NCBI GenBank assembly: GCA_964429695.1
Contig: CAYSCS010000003.1
Location: 1 to 64,000, forward strand
DNA length: 64,000 bases
From: CAYSCS01 sp964429695
GTDB lineage: Bacteria > Acidobacteriota > Aminicenantia > Aminicenantales > Aminicenantaceae
Reading direction: 5' to 3'
Shown here: one piece after another, positions 53,233-62,212 of the stretch
How the letters are laid out: the number at the start of each line of letters is the position of its first letter
How positions within the stretch are numbered: the first letter of the stretch is position 1
The notes under the pieces: model-generated
What the model was told of the DNA's origin: nothing
What the model saw: the letters and a program-made list of their open reading frames with translations, nothing else
Databases searched by the model: none
Translations under genes and position numbers: made by a program

Positions 53233-54822
53233 ATGGAAAAAATCAAAAAAAACATGAATTACATCGCCATTGCCCTGATATTCATATCTTTCGTGTTGTT
53301 TAAGATATGGCCATACAAAAAGTTTCTCTCCTTAATCTTTCTTGTCTTGGGAGCTCTGGTTTTAGTAGTCTATGTGCTCATCAACATTTCAACCCTAAGG
53401 CAGAGCCTCAAGAGAAAATCATTCTTATATTCGAGCAACCTTCTTCTTATCATTCTCCTCGTTCTGGGCATCCTGGTCCTCATCAATTCCTTTCTCGCCC
53501 GACATCACTACAGGTTTGATTTCACCGAAGCAAAACTCCATAGCCTTTCTGACCAATCAGTCAATGTCCTCAAAAACCTGAAAGATGAGGTCCGCATAAA
53601 GCTCTTTTTCAGAGAAGATAACTTCAGCCGACAGAAAATGGAACACTTGATGAAAATCTATGCTTATCATTCAAAAAAAATTAAATATGAATTCATAGAC
53701 CCTGATAAAAACCCTGGGCTTGTCAAAAGATACGAAATCTCAGAAGATGGGACGACCATTTTCGAATATGGAGACAAGGAAAGCCGTATCACTTCTTCTA
53801 ACGAAGAGGACATAACCAATGCCATCATCAAGATAACACGAGAAAAGAAAAAGGACATCTATTTTCTCGAAGGACATGGAGAAGCAAGCATAGAGGAAAC
53901 CCGGGAGAGAGGGTATTCCCAAGCTAAAAGCGAGCTTGAAAAATTAGGATATGAAGTCAAAAAACTCAGCTTAGCCCTTTCTGAAACTTTTCCTAAAGAC
54001 TGCATGCTTCTCGTCATCGGAGGACCCGAAAAAGACCTGCTTCCTCATGAACTTGAGACAATTAAGGATTATATTTTCCAAGGTGGAAGGGTTTTCTTGA
54101 TGGTTGACCCGGAGAATTCCCCTGGGCTCAAGCCTTTCCTCAAGGATTTTGGAATAAAACTCGAAGATGACCTTATCGTGGACCCTGTTTCCCGTCTCCT
54201 AGGAGGAGATTATTTCATGCCAGTGGTGAGTGAGTATGAATACCATGAAATAACCAAGAGGTTTCGCTACGCTACCTTTTTCCCTTATGCTCGCTCTGTG
54301 GATAAGGCAGATGAAGTCCCTGAAGGATTAACAGTGGAAGTAATTGCAAAAACAAGTTCCAATGCTTGGTCAGAAAGAGAACTCGATCAAAGACAGGTTA
54401 GATTTAACAAGGATAAAGATAAAGGAGGTCCAATACCCGTGGCGGTTGTGACTAAAATAAAGCAGAAACAGGAAACTCAGGAGAGCAACAGAGCAGAAGA
54501 TGAGGAAGAAATTCAAGGCGAAAAGAGTGCTGAAAAAGAAAAATCAGGAACAGAAGGACGCCTTGCGGTTTTTGGGGATTCAGACTTTGCCACAAATAAT
54601 TATTATAATTTATCCGGGAACGGAAATTTGTTCCTCAACACAATCAACTGGCTGACAGAGGAAGCCGACCTCATCTCCATCCAGCCCAAAACCCAGTCTC
54701 CAAAGACCATCCATCTTACTCCATCTCAGGGAAGAATGATTTTCTTCGTTTCTTTAATCATCCTTCCCCTTATCATCCTGGTAAGCGGTGTCTCAATCTG
54801 GATAAGGAGGAGAAACCTATGA
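53233..54822 (+). CDS. GldG-family ABC-associated membrane protein
   Basis: A 529-residue protein. Two to three helices lie in the first 95 residues, then a large extracytoplasmic domain starts FDFTEAKLHSLSDQSVNVLK, with IKLFFREDNFSRQKMEHLM, YFLEGHGEASIEET and VFLMVDPENSPGLKPFL. A Glu/Lys-rich linker (about 410-445) and a C-terminal helix (500-520) complete it. It is the standard third partner of GldA/GldF-like transporters. Confidence 0.87.
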   Translation: MEKIKKNMNYIAIALIFISFVLFKIWPYKKFLSLIFLVLGALVLVVYVLINISTLRQSLKRKSFLYSSNLLLIILLVLGILVLINSFLARHHYRFDFTEAKLHSLSDQSVNVLKNLKDEVRIKLFFREDNFSRQKMEHLMKIYAYHSKKIKYEFIDPDKNPGLVKRYEISEDGTTIFEYGDKESRITSSNEEDITNAIIKITREKKKDIYFLEGHGEASIEETRERGYSQAKSELEKLGYEVKKLSLALSETFPKDCMLLVIGGPEKDLLPHELETIKDYIFQGGRVFLMVDPENSPGLKPFLKDFGIKLEDDLIVDPVSRLLGGDYFMPVVSEYEYHEITKRFRYATFFPYARSVDKADEVPEGLTVEVIAKTSSNAWSERELDQRQVRFNKDKDKGGPIPVAVVTKIKQKQETQESNRAEDEEEIQGEKSAEKEKSGTEGRLAVFGDSDFATNNYYNLSGNGNLFLNTINWLTEEADLISIQPKTQSPKTIHLTPSQGRMIFFVSLIILPLIILVSGVSIWIRRRNL

Positions 54823-56171
54823 AATTCAAGACAACGATTATCCTCTTCGCAATCTTCATCGCTCTCCTCGGATTTTTCTTCTTCTTCGAGCGCTTGAACA
54901 TATCAAAAAAGAAAGAAGAAGAAAAACTCGTCTCCCTTCCCAAGGAGGACATCCAGAAGATTGCCTTCAAAACAGACGACGAGAACATCGTCTTTGAGAA
55001 GGAGAAGGAAGAGTGGCTGATCAAGGTTCCCCTTGAAGCAAAGGCAGATGGCTATGAAGTCAATCGTTTAGCAGAGAACTTCTGTGATTTGAAAATAGAG
55101 AGGGTAGTTGAAAAAGATGCCCAAGACTTAGAGAAATATGGAATACCAGGCAAAGAAATAAAATTGTATTCCAAGGGAAAAGAGCAACCTCTGACAATTC
55201 TGATTGGGAATGAGAATCCAATTGACAAGACTTTCTTTGCCAAGAGAGAAGATGAAACAAGGGTTGTTCTTATTCCCAGCTATCTCAGCAGTCTCCTCGA
55301 TAACAAGGTCTTCGATTTTCGCCAGAAAGATATTTTCAAATTTGAAACGGATGAGGTAAAAAGAATAAAACTTCGGGCAAAGGAAATAACCTGGGATGGA
55401 GAGAAGAGAGAAGACGAATGGTTCCTTACTAAGCCTGTAGAGGCTCTAGCTCGAAAATCCAGGATTGAAGACATTCTCTATTCTCTTTCCAATCTCAAGG
55501 CTAAAGAATTCATATCGGAAAAAAAGACCGATGAGGAGCTCAAATCTTACAGGCTTCAAGAACCGGAGTATGAAATCGTCCTCTCGATGCCTTCTAAAAA
55601 CCAAGAAGTAACTTTTCTCCTCAACAAAAAAGATGAAAAACTTTATGCAACTACTTCACTCTCGACAAAAATCATTTCTATTGAAGATTACATCCTTTCT
55701 GACCTTGAGAAAAAGGTCGAAGAGTTGCGCGAAAAAAAGGTGGCGGATTTCTATGCTTGGGAAGTGAATAGAATCTATCTGAAAAAGGGAGAAATCGAAA
55801 TAGATGCAGAAAAAGGAGAGGGGGAAAAATGGCACCTCAAAACTCAACAAAAACAAGAATTAGAAAAAGATAAATTAGAGGCATTCATTCGAAAAATAGA
55901 GGGATTAGAGGCAGAAGAATTTATCGACCCTCCTTTTAAGCTGGAAGATTATGGTCTCGTCAACCCTCAAGGGCAGATAAAGATAGGGATAAAGGAGAAA
56001 GAGAAGCTAAAAGAAATAGTCATTTTCTTAGGCAAGGAAGATAGTGAAAATAAAAAGATATTTGTGAAGAACGAAAGGCTCGGATACCTCTTCCTTGTTC
56101 CTTCTTCTTTTCTTGACGAATTTCCAAAAACGCAAGAGGAGTGGATAGTAAAGAAAGAGAAAAAAGACTAA
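54819..56171 (+). CDS. DUF4340-domain protein
   Basis: A 450-residue protein with an N-terminal membrane anchor (residues 4-22) and several DUF4340 repeats outside: VFEKEKEEWLIKVPLEAKAD, QPLTILIGNENPIDKTFFAK, EWFLTKPVEALARKSRIEDI and a later copy KWHLKTQQKQELEKDKLEAF. It is the usual fourth gene in GldFG-type exporter clusters. Function is unknown. It overlaps the GldG-like gene by 4 bases. Confidence 0.85.
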   Translation: MKFKTTIILFAIFIALLGFFFFFERLNISKKKEEEKLVSLPKEDIQKIAFKTDDENIVFEKEKEEWLIKVPLEAKADGYEVNRLAENFCDLKIERVVEKDAQDLEKYGIPGKEIKLYSKGKEQPLTILIGNENPIDKTFFAKREDETRVVLIPSYLSSLLDNKVFDFRQKDIFKFETDEVKRIKLRAKEITWDGEKREDEWFLTKPVEALARKSRIEDILYSLSNLKAKEFISEKKTDEELKSYRLQEPEYEIVLSMPSKNQEVTFLLNKKDEKLYATTSLSTKIISIEDYILSDLEKKVEELREKKVADFYAWEVNRIYLKKGEIEIDAEKGEGEKWHLKTQQKQELEKDKLEAFIRKIEGLEAEEFIDPPFKLEDYGLVNPQGQIKIGIKEKEKLKEIVIFLGKEDSENKKIFVKNERLGYLFLVPSSFLDEFPKTQEEWIVKKEKKD

Positions 56172-56529
56172 ATTTCAGAGCCATAAATCAACCTTATAGA
56201 AAATTTAGCTCTTCTCCAAATTAGTTGGTGAAAATATGATATCTCATAGAGGAGAGAAGACTAATAACTTCTTCCTTTTGTTAGAGTTCTGCCAATTCAA
56301 AACGCTTAGGAGATACTCCCTTCGTACTCACTTTGATATTTTGAATCTTAAGCCTCCCTCTTATTCCAATGAAATCTTATAGTTACGCGTCCAGATATTC
56401 AATTTTTTATCAACTAATCGGGAGATAATCCTAAAATTTTTACTCCTTAATTATCTCAAAAATAAACCACTGACTCGACAATCAATTTCTTACTCGATAT
56501 AATCAAAATCAATAAAATTTAAGAAAAAA
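56172..56529. other. Intergenic region with a promoter but no gene
   Basis: A 358-base AT-rich spacer between the DUF4340 gene and the next gene. No ORF of note, RNA motif or clear terminator is visible. The only recognised element is the promoter at 56475-56503. Confidence 0.6.
56475..56503 (+). promoter_or_regulatory. Promoter of the DHH-motif gene
   Basis: TCGACA (56475-56480), spacer 17, perfect TATAAT (56498-56503). The ATG at 56530 follows an A-rich stretch without a recognisable ribosome site; the leader would be about 20 bases. Confidence 0.7.
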
Positions 56530-57597
56530 ATGGAGAAGATAGAACCAACTTATTCATTCGTCCCTTATGGAAAAGAGCTCTTACCCGAAAAGAACACTCT
56601 CGTTTTAGACGTGGGGATGAAAACTATGCCCGGAGTCATAGACCATCATCACCCTCATGCTGAACCAGAGTGCACCGCCTCCCTCATTACAAAATACCCT
56701 GAGCTTGTTCTTCACCATCTGAAGAGAGAGGAAATTTTTCCCAAGGACCCGCCGCAAATCCGGATCATCACTCACCGTCTCCCTGACTTTGATTCAATTT
56801 CTTCGATCTTCCTCTCCCTCAAGTTGCTGGAACAAGGAAATGTAGATGTCTCAATGGAAAAAATTGCTCACTATGCAAAGATTGTGGACTCTGCTTCCCT
56901 GCCAAGAGAAATTGACCTTGCTTCTACCCCTTATTCTATCCTTCGTGCCTTGTTCAGAAAAATCCATAAAGAAGAAGAATTGACTAATCTTGAAAGAGTG
57001 AATGAAGGCCTGAAGTTGATGCGATTCCTTCATGCCAGACTGAAAGAGGGTTACGAAATACTAGAAAACAGGCCTCTTTTCCGGAGCGTGGAAAGATATC
57101 AAAAGGCAATGGAAGCTGTCGAGGAAGATTACTTTGACTACCTTGAGGATTTAAAAAGAGCACGGATGATTTCCCTCCATCTCCCTTTGATTGAAGGTCA
57201 AAAGTCAAGAAGAGTAGAAGGGCTCATCATAAAAAACCCTAGGTCCTTTCTCCTCAAGGAATGGGCGAGAAGAGACAGGGTTAATTCTACTCAAAGACAG
57301 GGATTTTCATTCTTAATGACAAATTTTGGGGACAGAAGATACATCCTTGGAGTCTATCCTGAAACCGGAGTGTATTTGTATGGACTGGGAGAACTTTTAA
57401 ACATCGAAGAAGAAAAAAGGAGGATTGCTTGCTCTCGTCCTCTCGCTTATAGATGGTATGATGGCAATTGCCCCTTTTTCAACTTCCGAATAATCGATTC
57501 TCCCCAGGATGGGACAAGCCTTTCTCAAGAAGAAATAGAAACTATTCTCTTTAACTTCAGCCAAGAAATAGAGAGAAAATTCTCGAGAAGAGCTTAA
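56530..57597 (+). CDS. DHH-phosphoesterase-like protein with rearranged motifs
   Basis: A 355-residue cytoplasmic protein that I cannot assign to a named family. Two metal-site-like motifs stand out. GVIDHHHPHAE at residues about 36-45 resembles the DHH motif. ITHRLPDFDSISSIFLS at about 80-96 resembles the HxxPDxDS motif that normally comes first in DHH phosphoesterases. Here their order is reversed. The C-terminal part has LIIKNPRSFLLKEWARRD and RPLAYRWYDGNCPFFNF. A phosphodiesterase or polyphosphatase-type role is possible but unproven. Confidence 0.6.
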   Translation: MEKIEPTYSFVPYGKELLPEKNTLVLDVGMKTMPGVIDHHHPHAEPECTASLITKYPELVLHHLKREEIFPKDPPQIRIITHRLPDFDSISSIFLSLKLLEQGNVDVSMEKIAHYAKIVDSASLPREIDLASTPYSILRALFRKIHKEEELTNLERVNEGLKLMRFLHARLKEGYEILENRPLFRSVERYQKAMEAVEEDYFDYLEDLKRARMISLHLPLIEGQKSRRVEGLIIKNPRSFLLKEWARRDRVNSTQRQGFSFLMTNFGDRRYILGVYPETGVYLYGLGELLNIEEEKRRIACSRPLAYRWYDGNCPFFNFRIIDSPQDGTSLSQEEIETILFNFSQEIERKFSRRA

Positions 57598-57639
57598 GCC
57601 TTAAGAATTTACTCCCTGAGTTACTCCAGAAAACAGGAA

Positions 57640-57733
<94 letters not shown>

Positions 57734-57750
57734 TTAAAATTTCTTGTGTT

Positions 57751-57778
57751 ATTTTAACATTTTTTTCCCTTCGGTCAA
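57751..57778 (-). promoter_or_regulatory. Promoter of tRNA-Ser(GCU)
   Basis: Minus strand TTGACC (57778-57773), spacer 16, TAAAAT (57756-57751). The mature tRNA 5' end is at 57733, so a short 5' leader is expected. Confidence 0.55.
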
Positions 57779-57800
57779 AATCTCCTTTTCTTCAAGGAGA
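57777..57800 (-). terminator. Hairpin between the two tRNA-Ser genes
   Basis: Minus strand TCTCCTT pairs with AAGGAGA around a 6-base loop (57800-57781), followed by TTTT. It fits a weak intrinsic terminator for serS-tRNA-Ser(UGA). The T run is also the start of the next -35 region. Confidence 0.4.
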
Positions 57801-57881
57801 AAATTTTCTCTCCATTCCTTGAGAATAGAGAAATTTGAAGGTCTTTCTCTTGTTTTTAAGAGGTTATGCTTCAAAAGTTTA

Positions 57882-57971
57882 TGGCGGAGGGAGAGGGATT
57901 CGAACCCCCGTCCCGATTGCTCGGGAAGCGATTTTCAAGACCGCCGCCTTAAACCACTCGGCCATCCCTCC
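57882..57971 (-). tRNA. tRNA-Ser (UGA anticodon)
   Basis: Minus strand acceptor GGAGGGA pairs with TCCCTCC, with discriminator G and encoded CCA. The D arm GGCCGAGTGGTTTAAGGC is typical of tRNA-Ser. The anticodon loop CTTGAAA gives UGA. The long variable arm is TCCCGAGCAATCGGGA. It reads UCN codons. Its 5' end is 23 bases after the serS stop. Confidence 0.95.
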
Positions 57972-57994
57972 ACCAAGAAAAGGGATTTCATTCT

Positions 57995-59272
57995 CTACGA
58001 CTCAGTTATCTTCTCCAACCCTCCAGTATAAGGTCGAAGGGCTTCAGGAATGCGGACAGAGCCCTCTTCTTCTTGATAACTTTCAAGAATGGCACTCACT
58101 GTCCTGCCTAGCGCCACTCCTGACCCATTGAGGGTATGAACAAACTCTAATCTGGATTTTGCCTCTCTTCGAAACCTGATGTTTGCTCTCCGTGCTTGGA
58201 AATCCTCACAGTTAGTACAGGATGAGACTTCAAGATATTTTTTTTGAAAAGGCATCCACACTTCAAGGTCATAAGTCTTTGCTCCGGAAAAACCAAGGTC
58301 TGCGGTACAAAGGCTCACTACTCGATAATGAAGGTCAAGTCTCTTGAGAACTTCCTCTGCATCATTTGTCATCCTCTCCAACTCTTCATAGGATTTTTCG
58401 GGTAAAGAAAAAGTCATGAGCTCAACTTTATTGAATTGATGCTGACGAATGAGTCCTTTTATATCTTTCCCGTAAGAACCGGCCTCACGTCTGAAACAAG
58501 GTGTATAGGCGACAAATCTAAGGGGAAGAGAATCAGAGCTTAAAATTTCGTTTCTATAATAGTTTGTCAGCGGCACCTCTGCCGTAGGTATGAGGTACCA
58601 TGAATATCCCTTTAGCTTGAAGAGGTCATCTTCGAACTTGGGTAAATTCCCCGTTCCGATCAAACTTTCCTCATTGGCTATGAAAGGAGGAATCATCTCT
58701 TTATATCCTCTTTCGCGGGTATGGATATCGAGCATGAAATTAATCAGAGCCCTTTCCAGCAAGGCTCCTCCACCCAGATAGACTGCAAATCTTGAGCCTG
58801 CAATCTTAGAAGCTCGATCGAAATCAAGAATGCCCAGGTTTTTCCCTATTTCCCAGTGTGGCTTGGGATCAAAATTAAACTCTGGTTTCTTCCCAAACTC
58901 CCTGACGACAAGATTATCTTCAGAACCTTTACCATAGGGAACAGAAGAATGGGGAATGTTTGGTATTCCGAGTAAAATTTGTCTAAGCTCTCCCTCATTT
59001 TTCCTTAATTCATCTTCTAAATCTTTCAATTTTCCTGCTACTTCCTTCATTTCTAGAATCAGAGTTCCTGGATTCTTCCCCTCTTTTCTCATCCTTCCAA
59101 TCACCTCGGAAGCCTTATTCTGCCTCGAGCGAAGAGCTTCGACCTCTCTCAAGATAAACTTCCTCTTCTGGGAAAGTTGCACCAACTCTTCCCATGGAAT
59201 TTCTATCCCTCGCGAGGCAATCCTCTCCCTCACAAACTGTATGTTTTCGAGCACAAACTTAGGGTCTAACAT
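57995..59272 (-). CDS. serS: Seryl-tRNA synthetase
   Basis: A 425-residue class II synthetase. The N-terminal tRNA-binding coiled coil spans about 30-100. Then come motif 2 FRREAGSYGKDIKGLIRQHQF and motif 3 NGSGVALGRTVSAILESYQ; TAEVPLTNYYRNEIL is also conserved. Start ATG at 59272 is only 7 bases after the -10 element, so the mRNA is probably leaderless. The two tRNA-Ser genes lie directly downstream on the same strand. Confidence 0.95.
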   Translation of the reverse strand: MLDPKFVLENIQFVRERIASRGIEIPWEELVQLSQKRKFILREVEALRSRQNKASEVIGRMRKEGKNPGTLILEMKEVAGKLKDLEDELRKNEGELRQILLGIPNIPHSSVPYGKGSEDNLVVREFGKKPEFNFDPKPHWEIGKNLGILDFDRASKIAGSRFAVYLGGGALLERALINFMLDIHTRERGYKEMIPPFIANEESLIGTGNLPKFEDDLFKLKGYSWYLIPTAEVPLTNYYRNEILSSDSLPLRFVAYTPCFRREAGSYGKDIKGLIRQHQFNKVELMTFSLPEKSYEELERMTNDAEEVLKRLDLHYRVVSLCTADLGFSGAKTYDLEVWMPFQKKYLEVSSCTNCEDFQARRANIRFRREAKSRLEFVHTLNGSGVALGRTVSAILESYQEEEGSVRIPEALRPYTGGLEKITES

Positions 59273-59279
59273 GGCAAAA

Positions 59280-59309
59280 ATTATAGCATATCTTTTTCAG
59301 GCTTGTAAA
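59280..59309 (-). promoter_or_regulatory. Leaderless-type promoter of serS
   Basis: Minus strand TTTACA (59309-59304), spacer 18, perfect TATAAT (59285-59280), then 7 bases to the ATG. Confidence 0.7.
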
Positions 59310-59659
59310 AAATATGGATGGGTCAGGAGATTGTGGAGAATTTTGGCCCAAAGTTTAAAAAAGAATGACTTCTTCACGAAGGGCTCTATAGATCGCAAAA
59401 AAAGAAGTGGTAACTGGTAACCCACCAATCAACCTAAGATAAGAAATATTTTAAATGAGGGCTTTTCTAAAGCTCCCAGGTATCACTAAAGTGACTAATT
59501 CAGCCCAAAATGGGGATGAAGAAAAATTAAGTCATTTGGAGGACATTTTGCTCTACCTACCCACTGACACCACCTTCTATGCCAAAGAATGGATAGGGAA
59601 ATGAGCCACATTTTCAGCCTCTCCCCAAGGTCCTCAACTTGAAGAAGAGGTAATCACAA

Positions 59660-59842
59660 ATGAATTATCATCTTAAGCCTCTTAACGATTTTCGGTCAAA
59701 AATAGAAGCGGAGAATACTTCTCTTCGATTAAAAGCTTTTTTGGACCACCTTTCTTATTGGGAAAAAAGATATTTTCAAAAACTGAGCATAGATTCAGAA
59801 CGAACGATTTCATTATGGAAGAGGCTAAGGGAAAGTCACTAA
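59660..59842 (+). CDS. Doubtful small ORF
   Basis: A 60-residue frame, charged and helical (FRSKIEAENTSLRLKAFLDH), with AGAGGTAA about 9 bases before its ATG. It has no recognised family and lies in a gene-poor stretch. It may be a small gene, a remnant of a larger decayed one, or chance. Confidence 0.2.
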   Translation: MNYHLKPLNDFRSKIEAENTSLRLKAFLDHLSYWEKRYFQKLSIDSERTISLWKRLRESH

Positions 59843-60280
59843 TAAAAAGAGAGGCGATCCTCCATCTATTTTGCTCTAAAACATTTCATCTCAACCTCCT
59901 CAACAAGCTTTCTGGCAATCCGTAACACAAAATTTGGAGGAACATGTTCTTCTCTCAAATAATCAGATAAGATAATTTTTCTGTAATTTTTATTCTTTCC
60001 TTGATGATTTCATTTTTTTCTAGCAAGCGATCCCCTTTTGTTGAGAAAAATAGGCATATTTGACATGCGGAAGGCTTTTCTCCTCACTTGATTTCCAAAA
60101 AAGAGGCAACTCAAAGAGACCTCACTTCCGGCTCTTCTCTGATTTTGTGGGGTGAGCGCTAGAGAAGTCTCAGATTCTTAACTCCACACCTCTGACACAG
60201 AGAAGGTGATAAATCCGCTTTTTTATAATCCAAAGAAAAAAGGCTCGGTTATTCAAATATTCAGGTTCTTTTTTAAGAGG

Positions 60281-60309
60281 TTGACTCAAATCTCTCCTTA
60301 AAATATATT
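60281..60309 (+). promoter_or_regulatory. Leaderless-type promoter of cobO
   Basis: TTGACT (60281-60286), spacer 17, TATATT (60304-60309), then 7 bases to the ATG at 60317. Confidence 0.7.
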
Positions 60310-60316
60310 AAGTAAA

Positions 60317-60859
60317 ATGAAAAAAGCTCCTGCCTTCTTGAAGGGTTACATTCAAGTCTATACTGGAAACGGAAAAGGAAAGACAACCGCCGCACTTGGT
60401 CTTGCCCTTCGAGCCGCGGGTCATGGGGTAAAGGTCTTCATAGGGCAGTTTCTCAAAGGTCAGCATTATGGAGAGCTTGATTCTATAAAAAAGCTCCATC
60501 CCTTAATCATCATCAAACAATTTGGACGAAAGGGTTTTCTCCATGTTACTGAAAACCCTGATGAAGAAGACATCAAACGAGCAAGGAAGGGTCTTCAAGA
60601 TTGCGAGAAGGCAATGCTTTCAGGAAATTACAAAATCATAATCCTGGATGAAATAAATGTTGCCCTCCATTTCAACCTGATCTCAGAGGAGGAGATCTAT
60701 AAATTCCTGGACCGAAAACCAGAAGACGTGGAGGTAGTTCTTACTGGAAGGTACGCGCCTCTCTCCCTAATCAAGAGAGCCGACCTTGTAACCGAGATGA
60801 AACAGAAAAAACATTATTACCAGAAAGGAATAAAGGCAAGGGTTGGGATAGAAAAATAA
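60317..60859 (+). CDS. cobO: Cob(I)yrinic acid a,c-diamide adenosyltransferase
   Basis: A 180-residue CobA/CobO-type enzyme that adenosylates corrinoid cobalt. P-loop YTGNGKGKTTAALGLALRAA near residue 15, FIGQFLKG, and IIILDEINVALHFNLI as Walker B; DVEVVLTGRYAP ends the core. Promoter spacing implies a leaderless mRNA. Other corrinoid genes are not in the window. Confidence 0.93.
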   Translation: MKKAPAFLKGYIQVYTGNGKGKTTAALGLALRAAGHGVKVFIGQFLKGQHYGELDSIKKLHPLIIIKQFGRKGFLHVTENPDEEDIKRARKGLQDCEKAMLSGNYKIIILDEINVALHFNLISEEEIYKFLDRKPEDVEVVLTGRYAPLSLIKRADLVTEMKQKKHYYQKGIKARVGIEK

Positions 60860-60863
60860 AAAG

Positions 60864-61235
60864 ATGAAAATAGAAAAGTTTGAATCCTTGGTCGAGGAAG
60901 CCCTCGCGGAAATCCCTGAAAAATTCAAAAAGTATATCAAGAATCTTGCCATCCTGGTCGAAGAAAGGCCCCCAAAAAAAATCTTTAATTTTCGAGATAT
61001 ATCTCCAAAAAGCTTAATCCTTGGCCTCTATCACGGAGTCCCCTTTAAACATCGTGGACCATACTACGGAAATTTGCCACCCGATGTAATCGTGATTTAT
61101 AAAGAGCCAATCGAGAGCGTTTGTCGCAATGAAGAAGAGGTGCAGCAAAAAATAAAGGAGGTAGTCTTTCACGAGATCGGACACTATTTTGGGCTGAGTG
61201 AGGAAGATTTGAAGCTCAAAGAAGATGAAGGGTAA
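60864..61235 (+). CDS. Minimal zinc metallopeptidase (zincin, PF06262-like)
   Basis: A 123-residue protein with the zinc motif VFHEIGHYFGLSEEDL (HExxH plus downstream acidic residues). PPDVIVIYKEPIE lies upstream, and LGLYHGVPFKHRGPYYG is typical of this small family. No signal peptide, so cytoplasmic. Substrate unknown. It starts 4 bases after cobO. Confidence 0.85.
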   Translation: MKIEKFESLVEEALAEIPEKFKKYIKNLAILVEERPPKKIFNFRDISPKSLILGLYHGVPFKHRGPYYGNLPPDVIVIYKEPIESVCRNEEEVQQKIKEVVFHEIGHYFGLSEEDLKLKEDEG

Positions 61236-61277
61236 TCTAAAGCCTTTTAACCAAATATATTATTGAGAGAAGGAAAA

Positions 61278-62177
61278 ATGGAAAAGAATTTCAGAGGAAT
61301 CTTCGCAGCCTTAACCACACCCTTTTTAAACGACGAGGTTTCCTTCGAAAAATTCAAGCAAAACATCGAGAAGTATAACCTGTTTCCTCTTTCCGGGTAT
61401 GTGGTAGCTGGCACTTCTGGAGAAGAAGTTTTTCTTTCAGAGGAGGAAGTGGAAGGATTGACGAGGGTAGCCAAAGAGAATTCACCTTTGGAGAAAAAAA
61501 TCATCGTCGGAGTGGCCAAAGAATCAACGCGAGCCACATTTGTCCAAGCAAAGCAGATAGCAAACTTAGGAGCCGATGCTCTCTTGATAAGGACACCTTC
61601 TTATTTCCGGACAAAAATGACTCGAGAGGCTCTCGAAAAACATTATCTCTTCATCGCAGATAATTCAAATATTCCCATAATCATCTACCATATTCCCCAA
61701 CACACAGGCCTTTCCCTAGAGCCAGAATTAATCATAAGACTCTCTGAACATCCAAACATATGGGGAATAAAAGATAGTTCAGGCTCCCTGAGTCTCCTGG
61801 AAGAAACGATTCCTTATCTTCCTCGAGATTTTTATTTCCTTCTTGGAGCTGCCAGTCTCTTACTCCCTGGCTTAATTCTGGGTGCCTCAGGAGGGATTCT
61901 TCGTCTAGCAACCATTCTGCCGGGCCCGTGCCTCAAACTCTACAATTTGATTCAGGAAGGAAAAATTGAGGAAGCAAAGAAAATTCAGCTTGCCTTAAAT
62001 CCTGTTAACAAGGCCATCACCCAGACATTTGGAATCGCGGGGACAAAGTTCGCTCTCGACCTTCTGGGGTTTTATGGAGGTCTGCCTCGCTTACCCCTCA
62101 CCCCTCTTTCTGATGAGCAAAAAAAGGAGATGGAAAAGACCCTCCACTCTTTCCTCAAAAGGGATGAACCACTTTAA
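61278..62177 (+). CDS. Dihydrodipicolinate synthase family aldolase
   Basis: About 299 residues with a TIM-barrel pattern. GVSGEEVFL-type sequence (VAGTSGEEVFLSEEE) marks the pyruvate pocket, IIYHIPQHTG has the catalytic Tyr, and IWGIKDSSGSL has the Schiff-base Lys. The GTTGE of true DapA is altered to GTSGE, and YNVP to YHIP, so a 2-keto-acid aldolase such as a hydroxy-oxoglutarate or KDG-type enzyme is as likely as lysine synthesis. I chose ATG 61278, preceded by AGAGAAGG, over the TTG at 61263. Confidence 0.82.
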   Translation: MEKNFRGIFAALTTPFLNDEVSFEKFKQNIEKYNLFPLSGYVVAGTSGEEVFLSEEEVEGLTRVAKENSPLEKKIIVGVAKESTRATFVQAKQIANLGADALLIRTPSYFRTKMTREALEKHYLFIADNSNIPIIIYHIPQHTGLSLEPELIIRLSEHPNIWGIKDSSGSLSLLEETIPYLPRDFYFLLGAASLLLPGLILGASGGILRLATILPGPCLKLYNLIQEGKIEEAKKIQLALNPVNKAITQTFGIAGTKFALDLLGFYGGLPRLPLTPLSDEQKKEMEKTLHSFLKRDEPL

Positions 62178-62212
62178 GACACAAAACCAGAAAGCTTGAA
62201 GAAATAAAAAAA

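Larger units (their letters stand above)
59273..60316. other. Gene-poor region
   Basis: About 1 kb without a convincing gene. It holds the serS promoter at its left end and the cobO promoter at its right end. Between them are short frames only: one of 49 codons from 59456, and one of 60 codons at 59660-59842. An imperfect hairpin, TGTGGGGT (60146-60153) with ACTCCACA (60181-60188), includes one G-U pair. Composition suggests decayed DNA. No cobalamin riboswitch box is seen before cobO. Confidence 0.5.

Noticed and set aside
59900..60316. Cobalamin riboswitch upstream of cobO
   Set aside because: No B12-box-like sequence was found, and the promoter at 60281 leaves no room for a leader.
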